Source: Bigelowiella natans CCMP2755
Taxonomy: Eukaryota > Cercozoa > Chlorarachniophyceae
NCBI GenBank assembly: GCA_000320545.1
Contig: ADNK01002544.1
Location: 1 to 64,000 of the forward strand
Direction: 5' to 3'
Length of the DNA: 64,000 nt
Shown here: piece after piece, positions 1-12,779 of the stretch
How positions within the stretch are numbered: the first letter of the stretch is position 1
Layout of the letters: every line of letters begins with the position of its first letter
Made by a program: the position numbers and the translations under genes
Notes under the pieces: model-generated
What the model was told of the DNA's origin: nothing
The model's database searches: none
The model's input: only the letters and a program-made list of their open reading frames with translations

Positions 1-164
1 AGAGGAAAATCGCGTGCCTGCCCTTTCTCTCCCGTTCCCCTCGTTTCATTTCATAGAACGAATTTTGTGAGAACCAAAAACTAGATTAGTCCTTATCATC
101 CGCACATTGATTGACTATTAAAGCGCTGTTAGCCCCTGTAGGAGGATAACAATTTATGTATTCC

Positions 165-208
<44 letters not shown>

Positions 209-1055
209 GTGTCAAGATATGGGACTTCTTCCAAGGCACCCCCCCCCCCCTTCCCTCCCCTGCTATCCCTCTCGCAGCAAATTACCGGGCGAAGATCTTC
301 GGTGTACGACGTCGTGAAGGGGAGGGTGCTGTGTCGTTAGGAAGATTTAACATTCCATTTACAACATGTCTACAGAGTGGCTTGTTTCTATTGCTCGTCA
401 CTGTGTTTTCAAATTCAAATGCAAAGTACATTGCTAGCCTATCTACCTACTGCAAACATGCTCTTAGACCACATATGAGCGAGAACAAACTGCCTCCGTC
501 TTCTTCCAATTTTCTCTTGACGGCATAAACTGAAGGAAGGATTTCAGCATGATGATGATGATGATGATGACGAGTGATGTAGTGGCTGGTAGACGTGGAC
601 AACACCACTGAACCTCCAAAAGCTAGAAGGACAAGGAGAGTTGCAACCAAAAAATTCAAAAAGAGCTTTGCTTAGCACACACACACACACACACATATAT
701 ACACACATATGTATATATATATACATATACATATGTACATGAATGCATGTACATGTACGTGTACATGCATGAACAACAGCATCGTCATTTTTTTGATTTG
801 TTACTCAAATTTACATGAAGCGTGTAGCCATGTCAATTGACTTTCAAAAAAGAAATAGCATTTTCCTTCCTTGTCATGTCATGATACATTTCTACACTGG
901 CAGCTGTGTGCTAGCACAGACATGTGTATGCGTGTACGCGCGGGAGAGCGTGCGCACGCACATGAGCCAAAATATTTGGCGGTAGTGCATACGTATTTAC
1001 ACATGCAATGTGGACAGCATGGCACGTGGCATTTGCAAACGATTCTCTTGTTAGG
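1..1055. other. Gene-free left edge with microsatellites
   Basis: No convincing exon on either strand. The stretch holds a (TC)n tract near 170-205, a C-run near 240-250, an ATG/CAT trinucleotide tract near 550-570, an (AC)n tract near 677-693 and AT-rich alternating DNA to about 735. A 28-bp near-palindrome built on ATGCATGTAC lies near 743-770. The short ORFs here are low-complexity read-through of these repeats. Confidence 0.7.
170..206. repeat. (TC)n microsatellite
   Basis: An uninterrupted CT/TC dinucleotide run in a gene-free stretch. Similar dinucleotide runs recur across the window, mostly in introns. Confidence 0.9.
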
Positions 1056-1117
1056 TGTGAGATCGACGGATGTGCAATGAAGTGATGCTAAATCTTTTCA
1101 ATGGTCATCCTAATCTA
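1056..1117. repeat. Left imperfect terminal inverted repeat
   Basis: This segment matches, in reverse complement, the segment at about 3555-3616. The best core is TTTTCAATGGTCATCCTAAT, identical in both arms. The match continues outward with small gaps through GACGGATGT and AATGAA. The arms enclose about 2.4 kb containing the LINE fragment. A third, single copy of this end lies at about 32148-32210. Confidence 0.65.
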
Positions 1118-1319
1118 GCAACTTGTGGTGTCGCATGTGACACATCGCTATGTTGTGAAGGCACAGCAGCCTAGACAATTGTGCACGCACACACGCGCAT
1201 GCATGAGGTCATTAGCAGCTGCTAGAAAGTGGCGTGCGTGCACGCCAACTGCTAGACAACGCACAAATGCATTCGCGGCACACACGACACATGTGCATGC
1301 CACACATCTGTGCACATGC

Positions 1320-3540
1320 GATGGACAAATTTGGAACACTCGATGGTGAGACCTCAGAAAAGAAAAAATCTGAGGCATGCATCTCAAAATGGAGAAATGT
1401 TTGCAAACCACATCCATCAGACGAAAAAAAATCGAAATTTTCACAATGAAACCGAGAACTGGAGAAACACCTTCAGAGATGGAGAAGACAAAAAAGTTCA
1501 CAGCGACTCCTGTGATGGAGAATTCACCATGGAAGAGCCAAAAAAAATGCTCAATGCAATGTCTCCATGCAAGTCCCCAGGTGATGATGGTGTTCACCTC
1601 AATGTGCTGAAGAAAAGTGCCAAGTTGCACGAACTGTGGATGGAAGTCTTCAACACATCACGTGGATGGGGTGCTCGAGATCGTTCACGCAAAGCGGCCT
1701 TGTTTTGTCTCATTCCAAAACCTGGCAAAGAATTGAACACCCCTTGGAACGGAAGAACGATCCCCCTTCTCCAAATGGCTTCAAAAGTTGAAGACAAACT
1801 CATCGAACTTCGCCTCCGTGAAGCAATTCCACCGGAAAACATTGGCAAACATCAACATGCACTTGTGAAAAATGGATCTTGCGAAACAGCTTTGACCAAG
1901 ATGACACAGAGAATCGAAGATGGGGCACACAATGAAAAGCTTGCAGGTGCAATGTTGTTCACAGATGCCTCCAAAGCACATCCGAAGGCCTGGCATTCCG
2001 GCATGATGCGCAAATTGTGCGAAAAACATGAAATCAGGGGTTCCTTGTTGTCATGGATCGATGACTGGCTCAGAGATCGCACTGCCAGATTCAAACTTGG
2101 CAACACTGTGTCTGAGCACATGAATCTGGAGAGTGGAGTTCCAGAAGGCTCTTCCCTTGGCTGTTTTCCACTTGCAACGTGCCATGATGCACATGAATGC
2201 ATGAAAAGTGCTGATTTTCAAGTGCACTGTGATGATGTCACTCCATGCAAATCACTTTCTCCAAGGAGGTGGGGGAAAATGCAAAATGACATTCAGGAAG
2301 ACCTGACCAGAATGACAGAATGGTGCATGAAATGGCGGATGCGATTCAATGGAGACAAGAGCGGACATCCAATCATTGATGGAAGAAACACACCCCACCA
2401 ACGCCAAGCTTCGTGGAACATCAATCTGAATCTCCAAGGAAAGACAAAAAGGGTCGACAGCGGGAGGTGTCTGGGATTGGTCTTTGATGAAAGGCCAACC
2501 TTTGAAAAACGTGCTCTTGCTGCACACCTGAAGCTGCAGAAGAAGAGAAGGTTTTTGTCAAGATTGTGTTGTTCGAGATCCCTTGTGCCATCAAGTGTGA
2601 GATTGAAGTTTTGCAAATCATGGTTCATTGCGACCAGTGGTCAGTGGCTCCCACGTGGAGATCTCGAAAAAACTTGCGAACACAACAGGTGGATTCATTG
2701 GAATCACAAACTTTGAAAAGAATTTCAGGATCACCTGGCTCTGTTCCCAATGATGTGCCTCACGTTCTCAGCGGTGCACTGCCACCACGATGTCGTGCAA
2801 AAGTGCAATGTGCCAAGTCTTGGTTGCGCACTGGTGCTTGGATCAATGATGGTGATGGACGTGAAGCATGTGAAGAAATGTGCAATTGGAGCAGTTTTGG
2901 TTTTCACATTGAAGAATTCCAAAAACGCTGGAATGAAGCATCTCCACATCGCCGGCTCAGCTCAATTTCAAACGACTCACTGGATGATGAACCTCCTGCT
3001 GTTCTGACAACAAGAGAAGCACTCAAGAAAGATCTTGAGAAGCGCTCACAAAGTGATCAAATCCTCTGCATTCTCTGCCTTTGAGGAAGAATGGTCTGAT
3101 GATTTGGAGAGCCACGCAGCTGAAAAATCTTGGATTTCTCCCATCTTCTCAAATCACTGGCATCAGATCAAAATCACCAAGCATTGCAATCACATGGATG
3201 CGTGCCATTTGTGGGCTCGACAATCTTGGCAAATTCACGTTGTCCAGAGGACAATGTGAAGAAGCAGATGCCACACGTGACGTGTGTGGAGTCGTGAAAG
3301 ATGTGGATCATCTCCTTCAATGCGAGAAACACGAACATCAACAGCTCAGATTTCGCAATCAATTGAACGCACACCATCATGAATCGAAACGATGAGACAA
3401 AACTGCTTTCTGAGACAGAAAAAGAAGCAAGAACTGCTGCGCGCACTGCAAGACATCGACGACCGGATGTAGATGCTTTCAAATGCATGAAACACATGAT
3501 GGAAGAGACAAATAGATGCAACATGAGCGCTAGCTGTAGG
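1320..3540 (+). pseudogene. 5'-truncated, frameshifted LINE (non-LTR retrotransposon) ORF2 fragment
   Basis: The coding sense aligns with the open LINE at 60769-64000 from just before its RT domain to its C-terminus. Homology begins near 1321, matching about 61940. The reading frame shifts near 1430 and again near 2650-2700, and more shifts follow near 3080 and 3390, so no single frame covers it. Recognisable RT parts are the SPGDDG motif upstream of the catalytic core, the DASKAHPKAWHSG motif (motif A region), SGVPEGSS (motif B) and HCDDV (motif C). The C-terminal zinc-knuckle-like Cys/His motif has lost one cysteine relative to the open copy. No poly(A) tail follows; an inverted-repeat end follows instead. 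This is a dead copy. Confidence 0.88.
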
Positions 3541-3554
3541 CGCTGCTTTGCATA

Positions 3555-3616
3555 GCTACATTAGGATGACCATTGAAAAAATTTAATCAATTCATTACAT
3601 CCGTCTCATATGTACG
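3555..3616. repeat. Right imperfect terminal inverted repeat
   Basis: Partner of the arm at 1056-1117. It directly follows the 3' end of the LINE-derived coding sequence, separated by a short GC-rich linker. The same linker plus arm recurs at about 32140-32210. Confidence 0.65.
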
Positions 3617-4208
3617 CAAGGCAGCAGTGGCTGCTACAGCGCCTGACATGTATGTGTATGTGTATGTATATATATATGTATATATATATACATGTACATG
3701 CATATATACATATATCTAATTGATGAACCTAGTGCATGTATATGTTTAGAATAAAATAAGAAATCTTGGAATAAATAAAGTATCTCTATTTCGCCGACTC
3801 AACTCAATTACAGACAACCTACTAGCTAGATGACATGAGCTTCCTGCTACATTATTCGAACGACAACAGGAGCACTTAATTAGCTTGTGTCTGCTATATA
3901 AGCTAGATTTAATTATAGGTTTTTTAAAATTCGTAATCTGGCTAGTATAAGAAACAATTTTGCTATCACAGCAACATATATGGCGTAACTCTAACTGAAA
4001 ATAACAATGATTCACAAGATTTGTAAAACTATTTGGTTGAAAATTGGCATTTAGGAGGAAGCCAATTACCACCAGCATGCCGCCACGCTTACAAATATTT
4101 GCGAAGAGTGGCATTGTGGCATTGCATGTGTTCTGTCTTTAGATCATGCATGACCTGGTGTAGGAGATTCTCTGTGTTGTCACTTAACAAATAAGCAGAT
4201 TTAGTAAT
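3617..4208. other. Intergenic, AT-rich
   Basis: Alternating TA/TG microsatellite near 3660-3715, then AT-rich sequence up to the stop codon of the minus-strand EF-hand gene. No exon was recognised. The 3' UTR and poly(A) site of that gene should lie here. Confidence 0.6.
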
Positions 4209-7200
4209 TCAGCTGACCACGCAGCATTTCTTAAGGTCTTCACAGCCGCAGCAACTACAGCAACCAGCTTTACAGAGGCAGTCACAGCACGTACCATCAA
4301 TTTCTTCTGATTCCTTAGTGTCATAGCCGGCTCTAATTCCGTCTAAGCACTTATATCCTTTTTTTTCCAGTTCTTCCACCCAACATGGATGTACCCAGTG
4401 CCAAGTTTTGGCGTCAGGGGACTGAACCCTAGCAATTTTAATACCCACCAATTGTTTTAAAGTTTTCTGTTATAACACAGCAAATTGTTACTTGTTTGAT
4501 GGGGAAACCCTTTTTGCAACGCCAGAATAACACAAGAGAACTTGTATCGTAAAACATTTTGAATTTATTTTCATCAACATAGCTAAAAACAATAAAGCTT
4601 GCATTTTTAATAATATGCACATCTGCACTGACCCCATCAGTTGTTCTCGGTGTCTTCTTCGTGTCTTCTGGCTCCAGCAGCATTTTCATCAATTTGTATG
4701 CGCCACCAACAACTGATAAGGCTTTATTTTGCCCCATAATATTATTTACCATGGCACTGGTTGGAGCATCCTCGTCCAATTCGTCCTCCATCTGGTCTTC
4801 AATGTCACCCTGGCGTGGGTAGAATTTTCGAATTGTAAGAAACGTGGATGTAGGTGTGCAATCGTAGCAAATAGAAGAAGAATGTTATCTGTAATATCGT
4901 GTGAGTTAAAATAAAAATGCGACCTTTTGTTCTTCAATGAGAGCTGAAGAGTTCATCAAATCTTTTGCCATTCTGCGACATTCTTCGCTATCTATGTTCA
5001 CTTCACCCAATCCTGGAATCTTCTGAGGAAACAGTGCACCAACACCGACAACGGTTGAGGCAGCTTTTGCCAGAAGAAGAATAGCATTGAGAACTTGAAT
5101 AAGAGGCAATAGCCTTGTGAGGTTCTTCCCAGGTATTTGAAGGTTTATAGGTTCATGCAAAGGGTTTTTTAAAGGAGGCTTATTTAAAAGTTTTGGACCT
5201 TCGTCGCATGCGTAAAGATGAAAGCTTTTATACAGATCGAGTTTATCTAAAGCTTTTGCTTTGAGCTTATTGAACCATTCCATCATCCCTTTTTCCTCAG
5301 CTCGTTCGGGGATGATTATTAAGTAGGTTGGTATATACTGAGATTCCTTATTGAGTGTACAATTGATGATCGTATCGCAAACCTTCGCTAATCCCTCTTC
5401 CAAAGCGACTTGCACTTGATCGATACTATATTTCATGCTACTTAAAGCTTCCATAATTTTTTGTAGGTCAGGGTTTTGAGCGAATTTCGGATTCGCCATT
5501 ACATTCGATAAAAGATTTTGGACATAGGTCGTCGATTGATAAAATTGAAGGTGCTGGTCCTTGTGGATAATTTCCTGAATTTGTAGCTTGTGAATGCGAT
5601 TAGTAATGATCCAATTTTCCATCTTGATATTTACCATCCTGACTTGGCACCGTTCAATTACCTGATACACAATCTTCCGGTCAATCTGTGTAAGTTTACC
5701 TCTATCGGCCTCTGGAATCTTGTCGATATCGTCTTTTGAAAGGCAGGAAACTAAGCTTAGCAAAGCTTGTAACGCGTTGTAACCTAAGCGGTTAATTTCT
5801 GGTTCAATTCTCCAACTCCAGAAGAAACGAATGGTCGGGGCAGTCAACCCAAGAATTCCATCATCGTCTTTAAGTTTTTTTTCGAAGTCTGACAGACTTA
5901 ATCGCCCTCTTCCCACTAAATTCTTCCAATAATCTCCGTTTATAGGATACCGCAGAAAAAGGTGCTTGACTATGATAGTAAGAATTCTAGCATGGCTGAA
6001 CCCCTGCGCTATTTCGCCTTTGAAGTGATAAAGAAGCAACGCCCAGAGCTCTTCAAAGTTCTCAAGCCTCACTTTCGATTGAGGTCTGAATAGCAAGAAC
6101 CACATTTGACGAAGCTCGTAGTTGAATTCCTCTGAGTCTTTGTGCTTCATATATTCTTCATAAGTCAACAGCTCGGTGTTTTTCTTTGTAAACCCCCTCC
6201 ACCAGATTCCTGGGGACCTGTATTCATGGATACGAATCCAGAGGTGGTGCAGGAGGTCCTTTTTGTCAGCATCTTCGACAGTTCTATTCAGGTATTTTTT
6301 TACTTGCGTGGCATAGAAACACGAAAAGGTCTCAAATGTGATGCGCTCCTTTCCCTCTCCTGCCTGGTCTCCTGCAAACCTCGTTAGAGCTTCCCAAATC
6401 CCATCGACAGTTTGTGAATCTACCATTTTGAAATTGGTCAAAAGATCGGAGAGGCATTTCTTGTCGTTGTTGGTGAGCGTTGACATTTTGCGAAGATTCA
6501 TAGATTGCCAGACCTTTTTGGACGTGTTAGCCCGTTTATACCACTGACGATATAGGACTACGTATCTATCCTTTTCGAACCATTCTTCCGGGTACGCTAT
6601 TCCATGTCGACTGAGTGAGTAAGCCCACCAGTATGAGAAATATTGCTTTTGGATAAACAAATCATTAAATCGAATTTTCCCCAAAATGTCCTTGAAAAAT
6701 TCTTTTCCTGGCTTTAAAACAACGCCAATAGTTTTCTCGTCACCAATCATTTTTTTTAGATCCTGAAACGTATTAAGAATTTATTGCATAAAGCATGGAT
6801 GTAAATTTACGTGCGCAAGTAACCACAAGGAAAATAATCATACACACACATGCAGCAGTGCCCCAACACAAATCATTGCGAGGACTTGTCAGCATCCTGA
6901 TGGCGGTGAGTATCACAATAGGCTAATATTCTATGGTAGATAATTGGAGCATTACTTATTGGTAATAATGATACAGACCTTTAGGATTCTCTGCTCTTGG
7001 CTAACGCCTGGTTTTTTTGGGATCTTATCCCAAAAGCTCTTTCCAGTTATGTCACCGTCAAACAGTTTGAACAGCTGTTCGATTATTTCCTTGTCCTTGA
7101 TAATAGTGATCAGAAGAAGTTAGCGCCTCATTAAAGCAAATTACACACGTGATATGCGTAGTAGCAAAGCGGATTAAATTAGGAAGCATTTTAATTGCGA

Positions 7201-10200
7201 ATCCCAGGGTTGGTAAATTACCTCGGTAAATTTTGCTTTTGGAACACCGGGGATTGGGGTTTCTCCAAGATTTGGTTTAGGCTTAGGTTTTGTACCTTTT
7301 TTCCATTTCCTGTTATCATGTGATCATTTTGAGTAACTAATCGAATTTGATGAGATCTCAATGTGACAGATTCGAAAATAAGCCATGGAATATCACGAAC
7401 TACCATCACCGAAATCGTATAGTACGCCTCATGTGATACTACACTAACCTGATCATTTCGAGCTTCTTCCTTGCTCTATCTTTCTTTTTCTTTAATTCAT
7501 CCTCCTCACTGTCATTATTGCCGGGGGGGTTTTCATTTTTTGGATCTTTTTTATCATCTTTATCTGCACTTCTCGGATCAGGAACCGCGCTCGCAGCAGC
7601 TATCCTAAGGATAGCCTCCTTCGTTATTTTAGAAGTGCATTTTTTGCCTCCGCATTGAGAGCCGAGGGCACGTAGTACCCAAGTTCCTTCATGGTAACCG
7701 AGCTCACAAAAAATCAATCCCCGAGTTTCAATATTGCCGTCTAATTTCATTTCGCGCTGAGCACCATGCATCAGAGATTAGAAATGTGAATCTAATCAAA
7801 TTTCTACTATACTGGGTATTGTATAGATCAAGATTGTTGCGACCCAAAAACAAAAAATGATGCATAATATCGATAGTTGTCATCGTCTCCCTAGTGGCAT
7901 GATCGCAATAGCACAGTATTTAATTCAATATCTAAGAATCTTCAGTTATGGTATTCGTACTTACCACGATCTTAGGCTTGTACTTCGCAAGGACGCTATC
8001 TTTTACCCCCCCAACCATTTTCACATATGCTTTCCTGACTGAATTCCTGAAAGACTTGTTGTCGTCGTTAAATATGTTAATAACAGCATAGAGCTTAACA
8101 CCATCCTCCTTTTCATCAAGGGCTTTCTCAACTGCGTCTAGATCAACTGTGATGGTTTCCAAATCGCCAGTTCCCTCGCCAGATATGTTATCTCCAGAAA
8201 AACTTATTCCATACTGCTCGCTCTCCGGGTTACCAAAGTAGACACTCTCCACAATTAGGCCTTTACGGACAATCACCAAACCCGAATCCAAGTCGACTCT
8301 CTCATCACATTTCCATCCTAATGCCAAGCGGAATCGTTTTAGCCCAGCTGGAAGTGTAGCTTTATCCTTCTTACGCAAAATTAGAGGGGTTTCCGGGTCT
8401 AATGGAATTGTAATGCCGCCGGGATGTGTTGGGGTATTAGGTTTGTCTTTCGTGTCCGAGTCCGTGTCCGAGTCCGTGAACGAGTCGATGACATTGTCAA
8501 CATAATCGGTATTTCGAACGTATGAAACAATCTGAAGGAATGTGATGAACATCTGCATCGATATCTTACCGATCTGCTGTGTGTCAGCCCACTTCCAAAG
8601 AACGAGAATTTCCTTTTCGTGACTCGGCGCGATACCGCAACAGCAAAATATACCATCTCTAAACTGGGTATATCTCAAGTAAGGCATATCGAAAGGGCGA
8701 TCGGTCAAGAAATAATGCTCCAACTTTTCTGAGGAGTCTGAGATCTTTGCAATAATTCTATAAAAGGTATAGTCCTTAGCATAGTCAAGCATATCCTGGG
8801 TTACTATTTTATCGCTGAACATGGCGGAGTGAATCTGCTTATAGATGAGAGTTCGGAGTAATTTAATCCATCGCTTGAACTCAAGGAGAGTAACAAATTC
8901 ATGAGTAACGACGCCGTCCGAATTGGCAAGCTCCCACATTTTTGTCATGATATTGTTATCACCCACCCCGGCTTTGGTCATAGCATCTTTTAATTCTATG
9001 AATGACAACTTGCCGTCGTTGTTTTCATCGCTTTTCCCGAAGGCATCAGGGCTATACAGGCTCCTGAGTATCTTTCGTGCAGCATCCATGAATTGCGAGT
9101 CATTGATATAATCATCCTGATTGAACTCAAACCTTATTTCATTGTTGTCAATGGTAGATTTGGGCTTGGGGTCATCCAAATCGATTATATATTTGCCCGT
9201 CAAAAATTTTCTGATTCTTCGAATCCACAATTTGAAAGTATTATACTGAACTCTTCCCCTTCCGTCTGATAGGTTTTCCCAGATCTCATCTCTTAACTTC
9301 GACGTCAGTTCGTTTTGATTGTGCGAATCTAAAGCTCTGTGAACTTCATTTCGAGTAATAAGACCTCGAGAATCCGTGTCAATCTCTAAGAACGTAGCGC
9401 GAGGGTTTTTCATCCATTTTGGAATAATGGTTTCTAATGCATCTCGACATTCCCGGGTCATATACGGTGGCAAATCTACGTTGAAGACCATACCTAGATA
9501 CGTCTCAAAGGCTAGGTAATACCACCGGTAAATCTCAAGTTTGCTCGCGACTTTCTCATGGAGAAGCTGTATATTTAAAATTATATTGTTTCAAAAGGAT
9601 TGATGTAATAAAATACTAGAATCTGTAAGGGTTTAGTATTACCACACGGCTCCATAGTAACTCTGTAGTTTCCCTAGTCACTCCCAGGACTCCAGTTGCC
9701 TTCAAATTGGCAGCAAAAACTTTAACATCGATATCGTCCTCGGAGCTTCCTTTAGATAGGTCTTTCCATGCATCTGCTGGGGTTTTCCAAATCTTTGATA
9801 GCTGATGTGTAGCAAGAAATTCAAAATTCTAACTTAAACCAAGGTATCCCATTTAATATTATATCAGCCGACAAAAATAACCAACTCATAAATGCGTTCA
9901 TTCTGTAGGTAACTAACCTGTGTCACTACGCTCACACAAAGCGTATGCGCATCTAAATCGGGATCTTTTACTCCAAGATAATCGAACAAAATTAGCTTAT
10001 ACCACATGGTAATACCCTGAATTTATATGATACCAAAATATCGTCACGGAGAGCTTACATATCGGCACCGCGAGTATATTCCTTGGTTTCATTATTAAAG
10101 GGAGAGAATATTTAATTTTACCTTCTTAGATACTTCATCTTCAAAGTTTGAACAGACGTAGGCCCATAGAACTTCCTCAGTTTTTTCATTTATTGGCACT

Positions 10201-10953
10201 CCTACACGTATGTCACTGTTATAAATTCTAAACGATTTAAGGTGAATTCCAGTGTTTATTCTACGAAAATCAATAAAATTAGAAGATATTTAAGAACCTA
10301 TCATGAGCCAGGCTTTGTGAAATTCATCCCGCTCGATGTACATTTTCGTCCTATATTGTGCTTCTTCCATAGCTTTCCAAGCATCAACTGGCTTTTTCCA
10401 AGTCTTCGACATCTAATTGAGTGAAAAAAATTATAATAAATCAAACATTCTTCTTGCATGTCTTGGAAGACTACTAGTACGTTAAAAAAAAGAACCTGAT
10501 CCACACATTTATGAACTTTACTTTTATCCTCTGGGCTAAGCTTGAAGGGATTTTTGTGCAAGTTCGCTGATGAGCTTTTACGATCCAGGATATTCCTCCC
10601 GTGCATATTTCCTCTGTATTTTAGGCCTTTCATCGCTTTTTTGAAGTGCTGAAATATAATTAACGTTAGGATAAACTCATATTATTTGTAAAGATTTCAT
10701 GGCAACCTTCAGCGACATTCCTTCTTTACCAATTTTGTTTTTTTTTCCCTTTTTATCCTTTTTTTCTGCTGCCTTCCAGACCATGTCAACGATGTTTTTT
10801 GCAGTCTCAGAATTGTATAGGTCGGAATCTATCGTAAAGACCAAAAAAAAATTATTTGTTTAGGATCAAAATAGAACTGCGGGTGTAACCTCGGCGGAGA
10901 GCTTGCAAGAACTCCTTTTTCGTGAGCCGGCCGTTGCCGTCCTTGTCGATTAC
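4209..10953 (-). CDS. Large EF-hand protein with C-terminal CaaX box, multi-exon
   Basis: Phase-consistent exons (5' to 3' on minus): 10953-10890, 10828-10707, 10648-10496, 10412-10298, 10201-10122, 10016-9918, 9801-9643, 9566-7965, 7756-7449, 7309-7222, 7095-6979, 6762-4924, 4809-4492, 4466-4209; about 1,773 residues. The first resolved exon encodes a canonical calcium loop (DKDGNGRLTKKE). Others (DTDSRGLITRNE, DENNDGKLSFIE) and degenerate Trp-containing EF-like units follow, with a charged Lys/Asp linker in exon 9. The last third is helical, with a hydrophobic stretch near IQVLNAILLLAK. The protein ends in a run of cysteines and CVVS, a CaaX-type prenylation motif with palmitoylatable cysteines, so a calcium-responsive membrane-anchored protein is inferred. 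The 5' start is not resolved. The last junction needs an ultra-short intron or a frameshift. Confidence 0.75.
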
Positions 10954-11011
10954 CTGGTGGGGAGGGTTAAACGGGCGATTATACAGTGCTAATGTCATGC
11001 TTCCCTTCGCA

Positions 11012-11221
11012 TCAGATTAGTTGTAGAGTCTCTTTACCCGGAAAGATGTAACCACTGAACTCCATCTTTGCATGAGCTGCGGAGAGGATGTGCACAACAG
11101 AGGGTGAGTTTTTCAGAAAGCTACATGCGAATATAAGCATGGCGAGACAGCAGGGGCTGATGCACGTGGCACAGACATCATCGAGGCATTCTTCCTTGGT
11201 GAAGGTCTGCGTAGAGGCCAT
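11012..11221 (-). CDS. Candidate 5' exon with Cys-rich hydrophobic segment
   Basis: A 69-codon ORF begins with Met and contains a cysteine-rich hydrophobic stretch (CISPCCLAMLIFACSF). A possible donor (G|GTAAAG) lies near 11039. It sits just upstream of the first resolved EF-hand exon on the same strand, but its phase does not match the acceptor at 10954. It could be the start of that gene with a missing small exon, or be unrelated. Confidence 0.3.
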   Translation of the reverse strand: MASTQTFTKEECLDDVCATCISPCCLAMLIFACSFLKNSPSVVHILSAAHAKMEFSGYIFPGKETLQLI

Positions 11222-11530
11222 ATTTTCCCAGCTTGCTTCCGTGGGTGATGTGAGCGAGGTTGGGCGTCGGCAGGGCGAGCTGGTGTTTCGCGGTTTGGTA
11301 GTCGTTTTTCCTCAGAGGCCAAATTGTTGGCAGACTAGCATACGAATATATCTTGTTTTATGAACGTTTCGTTTCTTCTTACGTTTCCGATTTATTACGT
11401 AGTAGAAAGTAGAGAGCTATAAGCAAAACTAGTGTCGAAAGCGAAATCTTTATGCAAAAATAGTGTCAATTGGGATCACCGAGGATTTACCGGGGATATA
11501 TACCCCTAATTTCCCTAATTTCTCCATCAA
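11222..11530. other. Intergenic, nothing recognised
   Basis: No exon or RNA gene seen. It is probably the 5' flank of the minus-strand EF-hand gene. Confidence 0.5.
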
Positions 11531-11722
11531 GAAATAACCAGGTTGTCGCAGTAAGAAAATACTCTATTCGGAAAAAAAGAAATAACCAGGTTGTCGCAGT
11601 AAGAAAATGCTCTATTCGGAAAAAAAGAAATAAGCAGGTTGTCGCAGTAAGAAAATACTCTATTCGGAAAAAAAGAAATAAGCAGGTTGTCGCAGTAAGA
11701 AAATACTCTATTCGGAAAAAAA
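11531..11722 (+). repeat. 48-bp tandem repeat, four copies
   Basis: Units start at 11531, 11579, 11627 and 11675 and differ at one or two bases. The 48-bp period is a multiple of three, so one frame stays open and reads as a basic 16-residue repeat (QVVAVRKYSIRKK core). No splice or start context supports translation, so it is called a repeat and not a gene. Confidence 0.9.
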
Positions 11723-11889
11723 GAAGTTCGGAATCTGCACTTCTCTCACTCTATCCTTTCCCTCGGTCTGTGCTCACCCCCCCCAATGCCAGGTAAATTC
11801 TATCTCCAAACAAGGCACAGACAAGGCATACAGTATATTTTTTAACGGTTTATGCTAAAGTTGTCTATCTATTATATGGTGTAAAGTTT

Positions 11890-12419
11890 ATTTTGATTTT
11901 TGTGTGTAGTATCCTATGATAGCTATCTTTTTAACCCATCCTTCCCCCTCCTCCCTCCCCCGTCCCCCTCCTTTCCATAGTCCTACTCTCTCTCCTCTTC
12001 TTTTTCTGCCTTTTTTTTCTCGAAAATATACTAGAAGTATATCTAATGTAATTCATTTTATACGTATATATGTATGTGTGTGTTTGTGCGTGTGTGTGTG
12101 TGTGTGTTTATGTGTATGCTTATGCTTGTATGTGTACGTTTACTTGTTTCTTTTTATGACATAGAAGACCCCAAGTCCCTCTCGCAATATATTCTGTACA
12201 ACAACTAAATCACATGATATAGGTAACAAATAAATATACAATGGAAAACCATGATACGTGTAGCATAAGAAGATGATAGCTATTTTTTTTTTAATTCCTC
12301 TCTTCCCCCTCCTCCTCTCCATACTCCTACTCTCTCTCCTCTTCTTTTTCTGCCTTTTTTTTCTCGCAAATATACTAGAGGTATATCTATCTGATGTAGT
12401 TGATTATATATGTAAATTG

Positions 12420-12496
<77 letters not shown>

Positions 12497-12779
12497 TGTG
12501 TGTATTGTGCGTTTACTTGTCTATTTTTGTGATATAGAATAGCTCAACTCTCTCTCGTAATATATTCTTTACAACACCAAAAATACCCCTTATAGGTAAC
12601 AACTAAATGAACACTGGGAAATCATTATGCATGTAGTATAAGAAGATGATAGGTATCTTTTCATTTCTAACCCCTCCCCCCCTCCCCCTCTCACGCTTTT
12701 TTTGTTCCTGCTTCTTTTCCTCTACTTTTTCTGCCTTTTCTTCCTTTAAATATTCTAGAGGTATATCTAATGTATTTGA

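Noticed and set aside
544-732. Minus-strand ORFs with His/Ser and Val/Cys runs
   Set aside because: Pure read-through of CAT and AC microsatellites.
12273-12542. ORF with alternating Ile-Tyr run
   Set aside because: The run is a translated TA microsatellite; no splice or family support.
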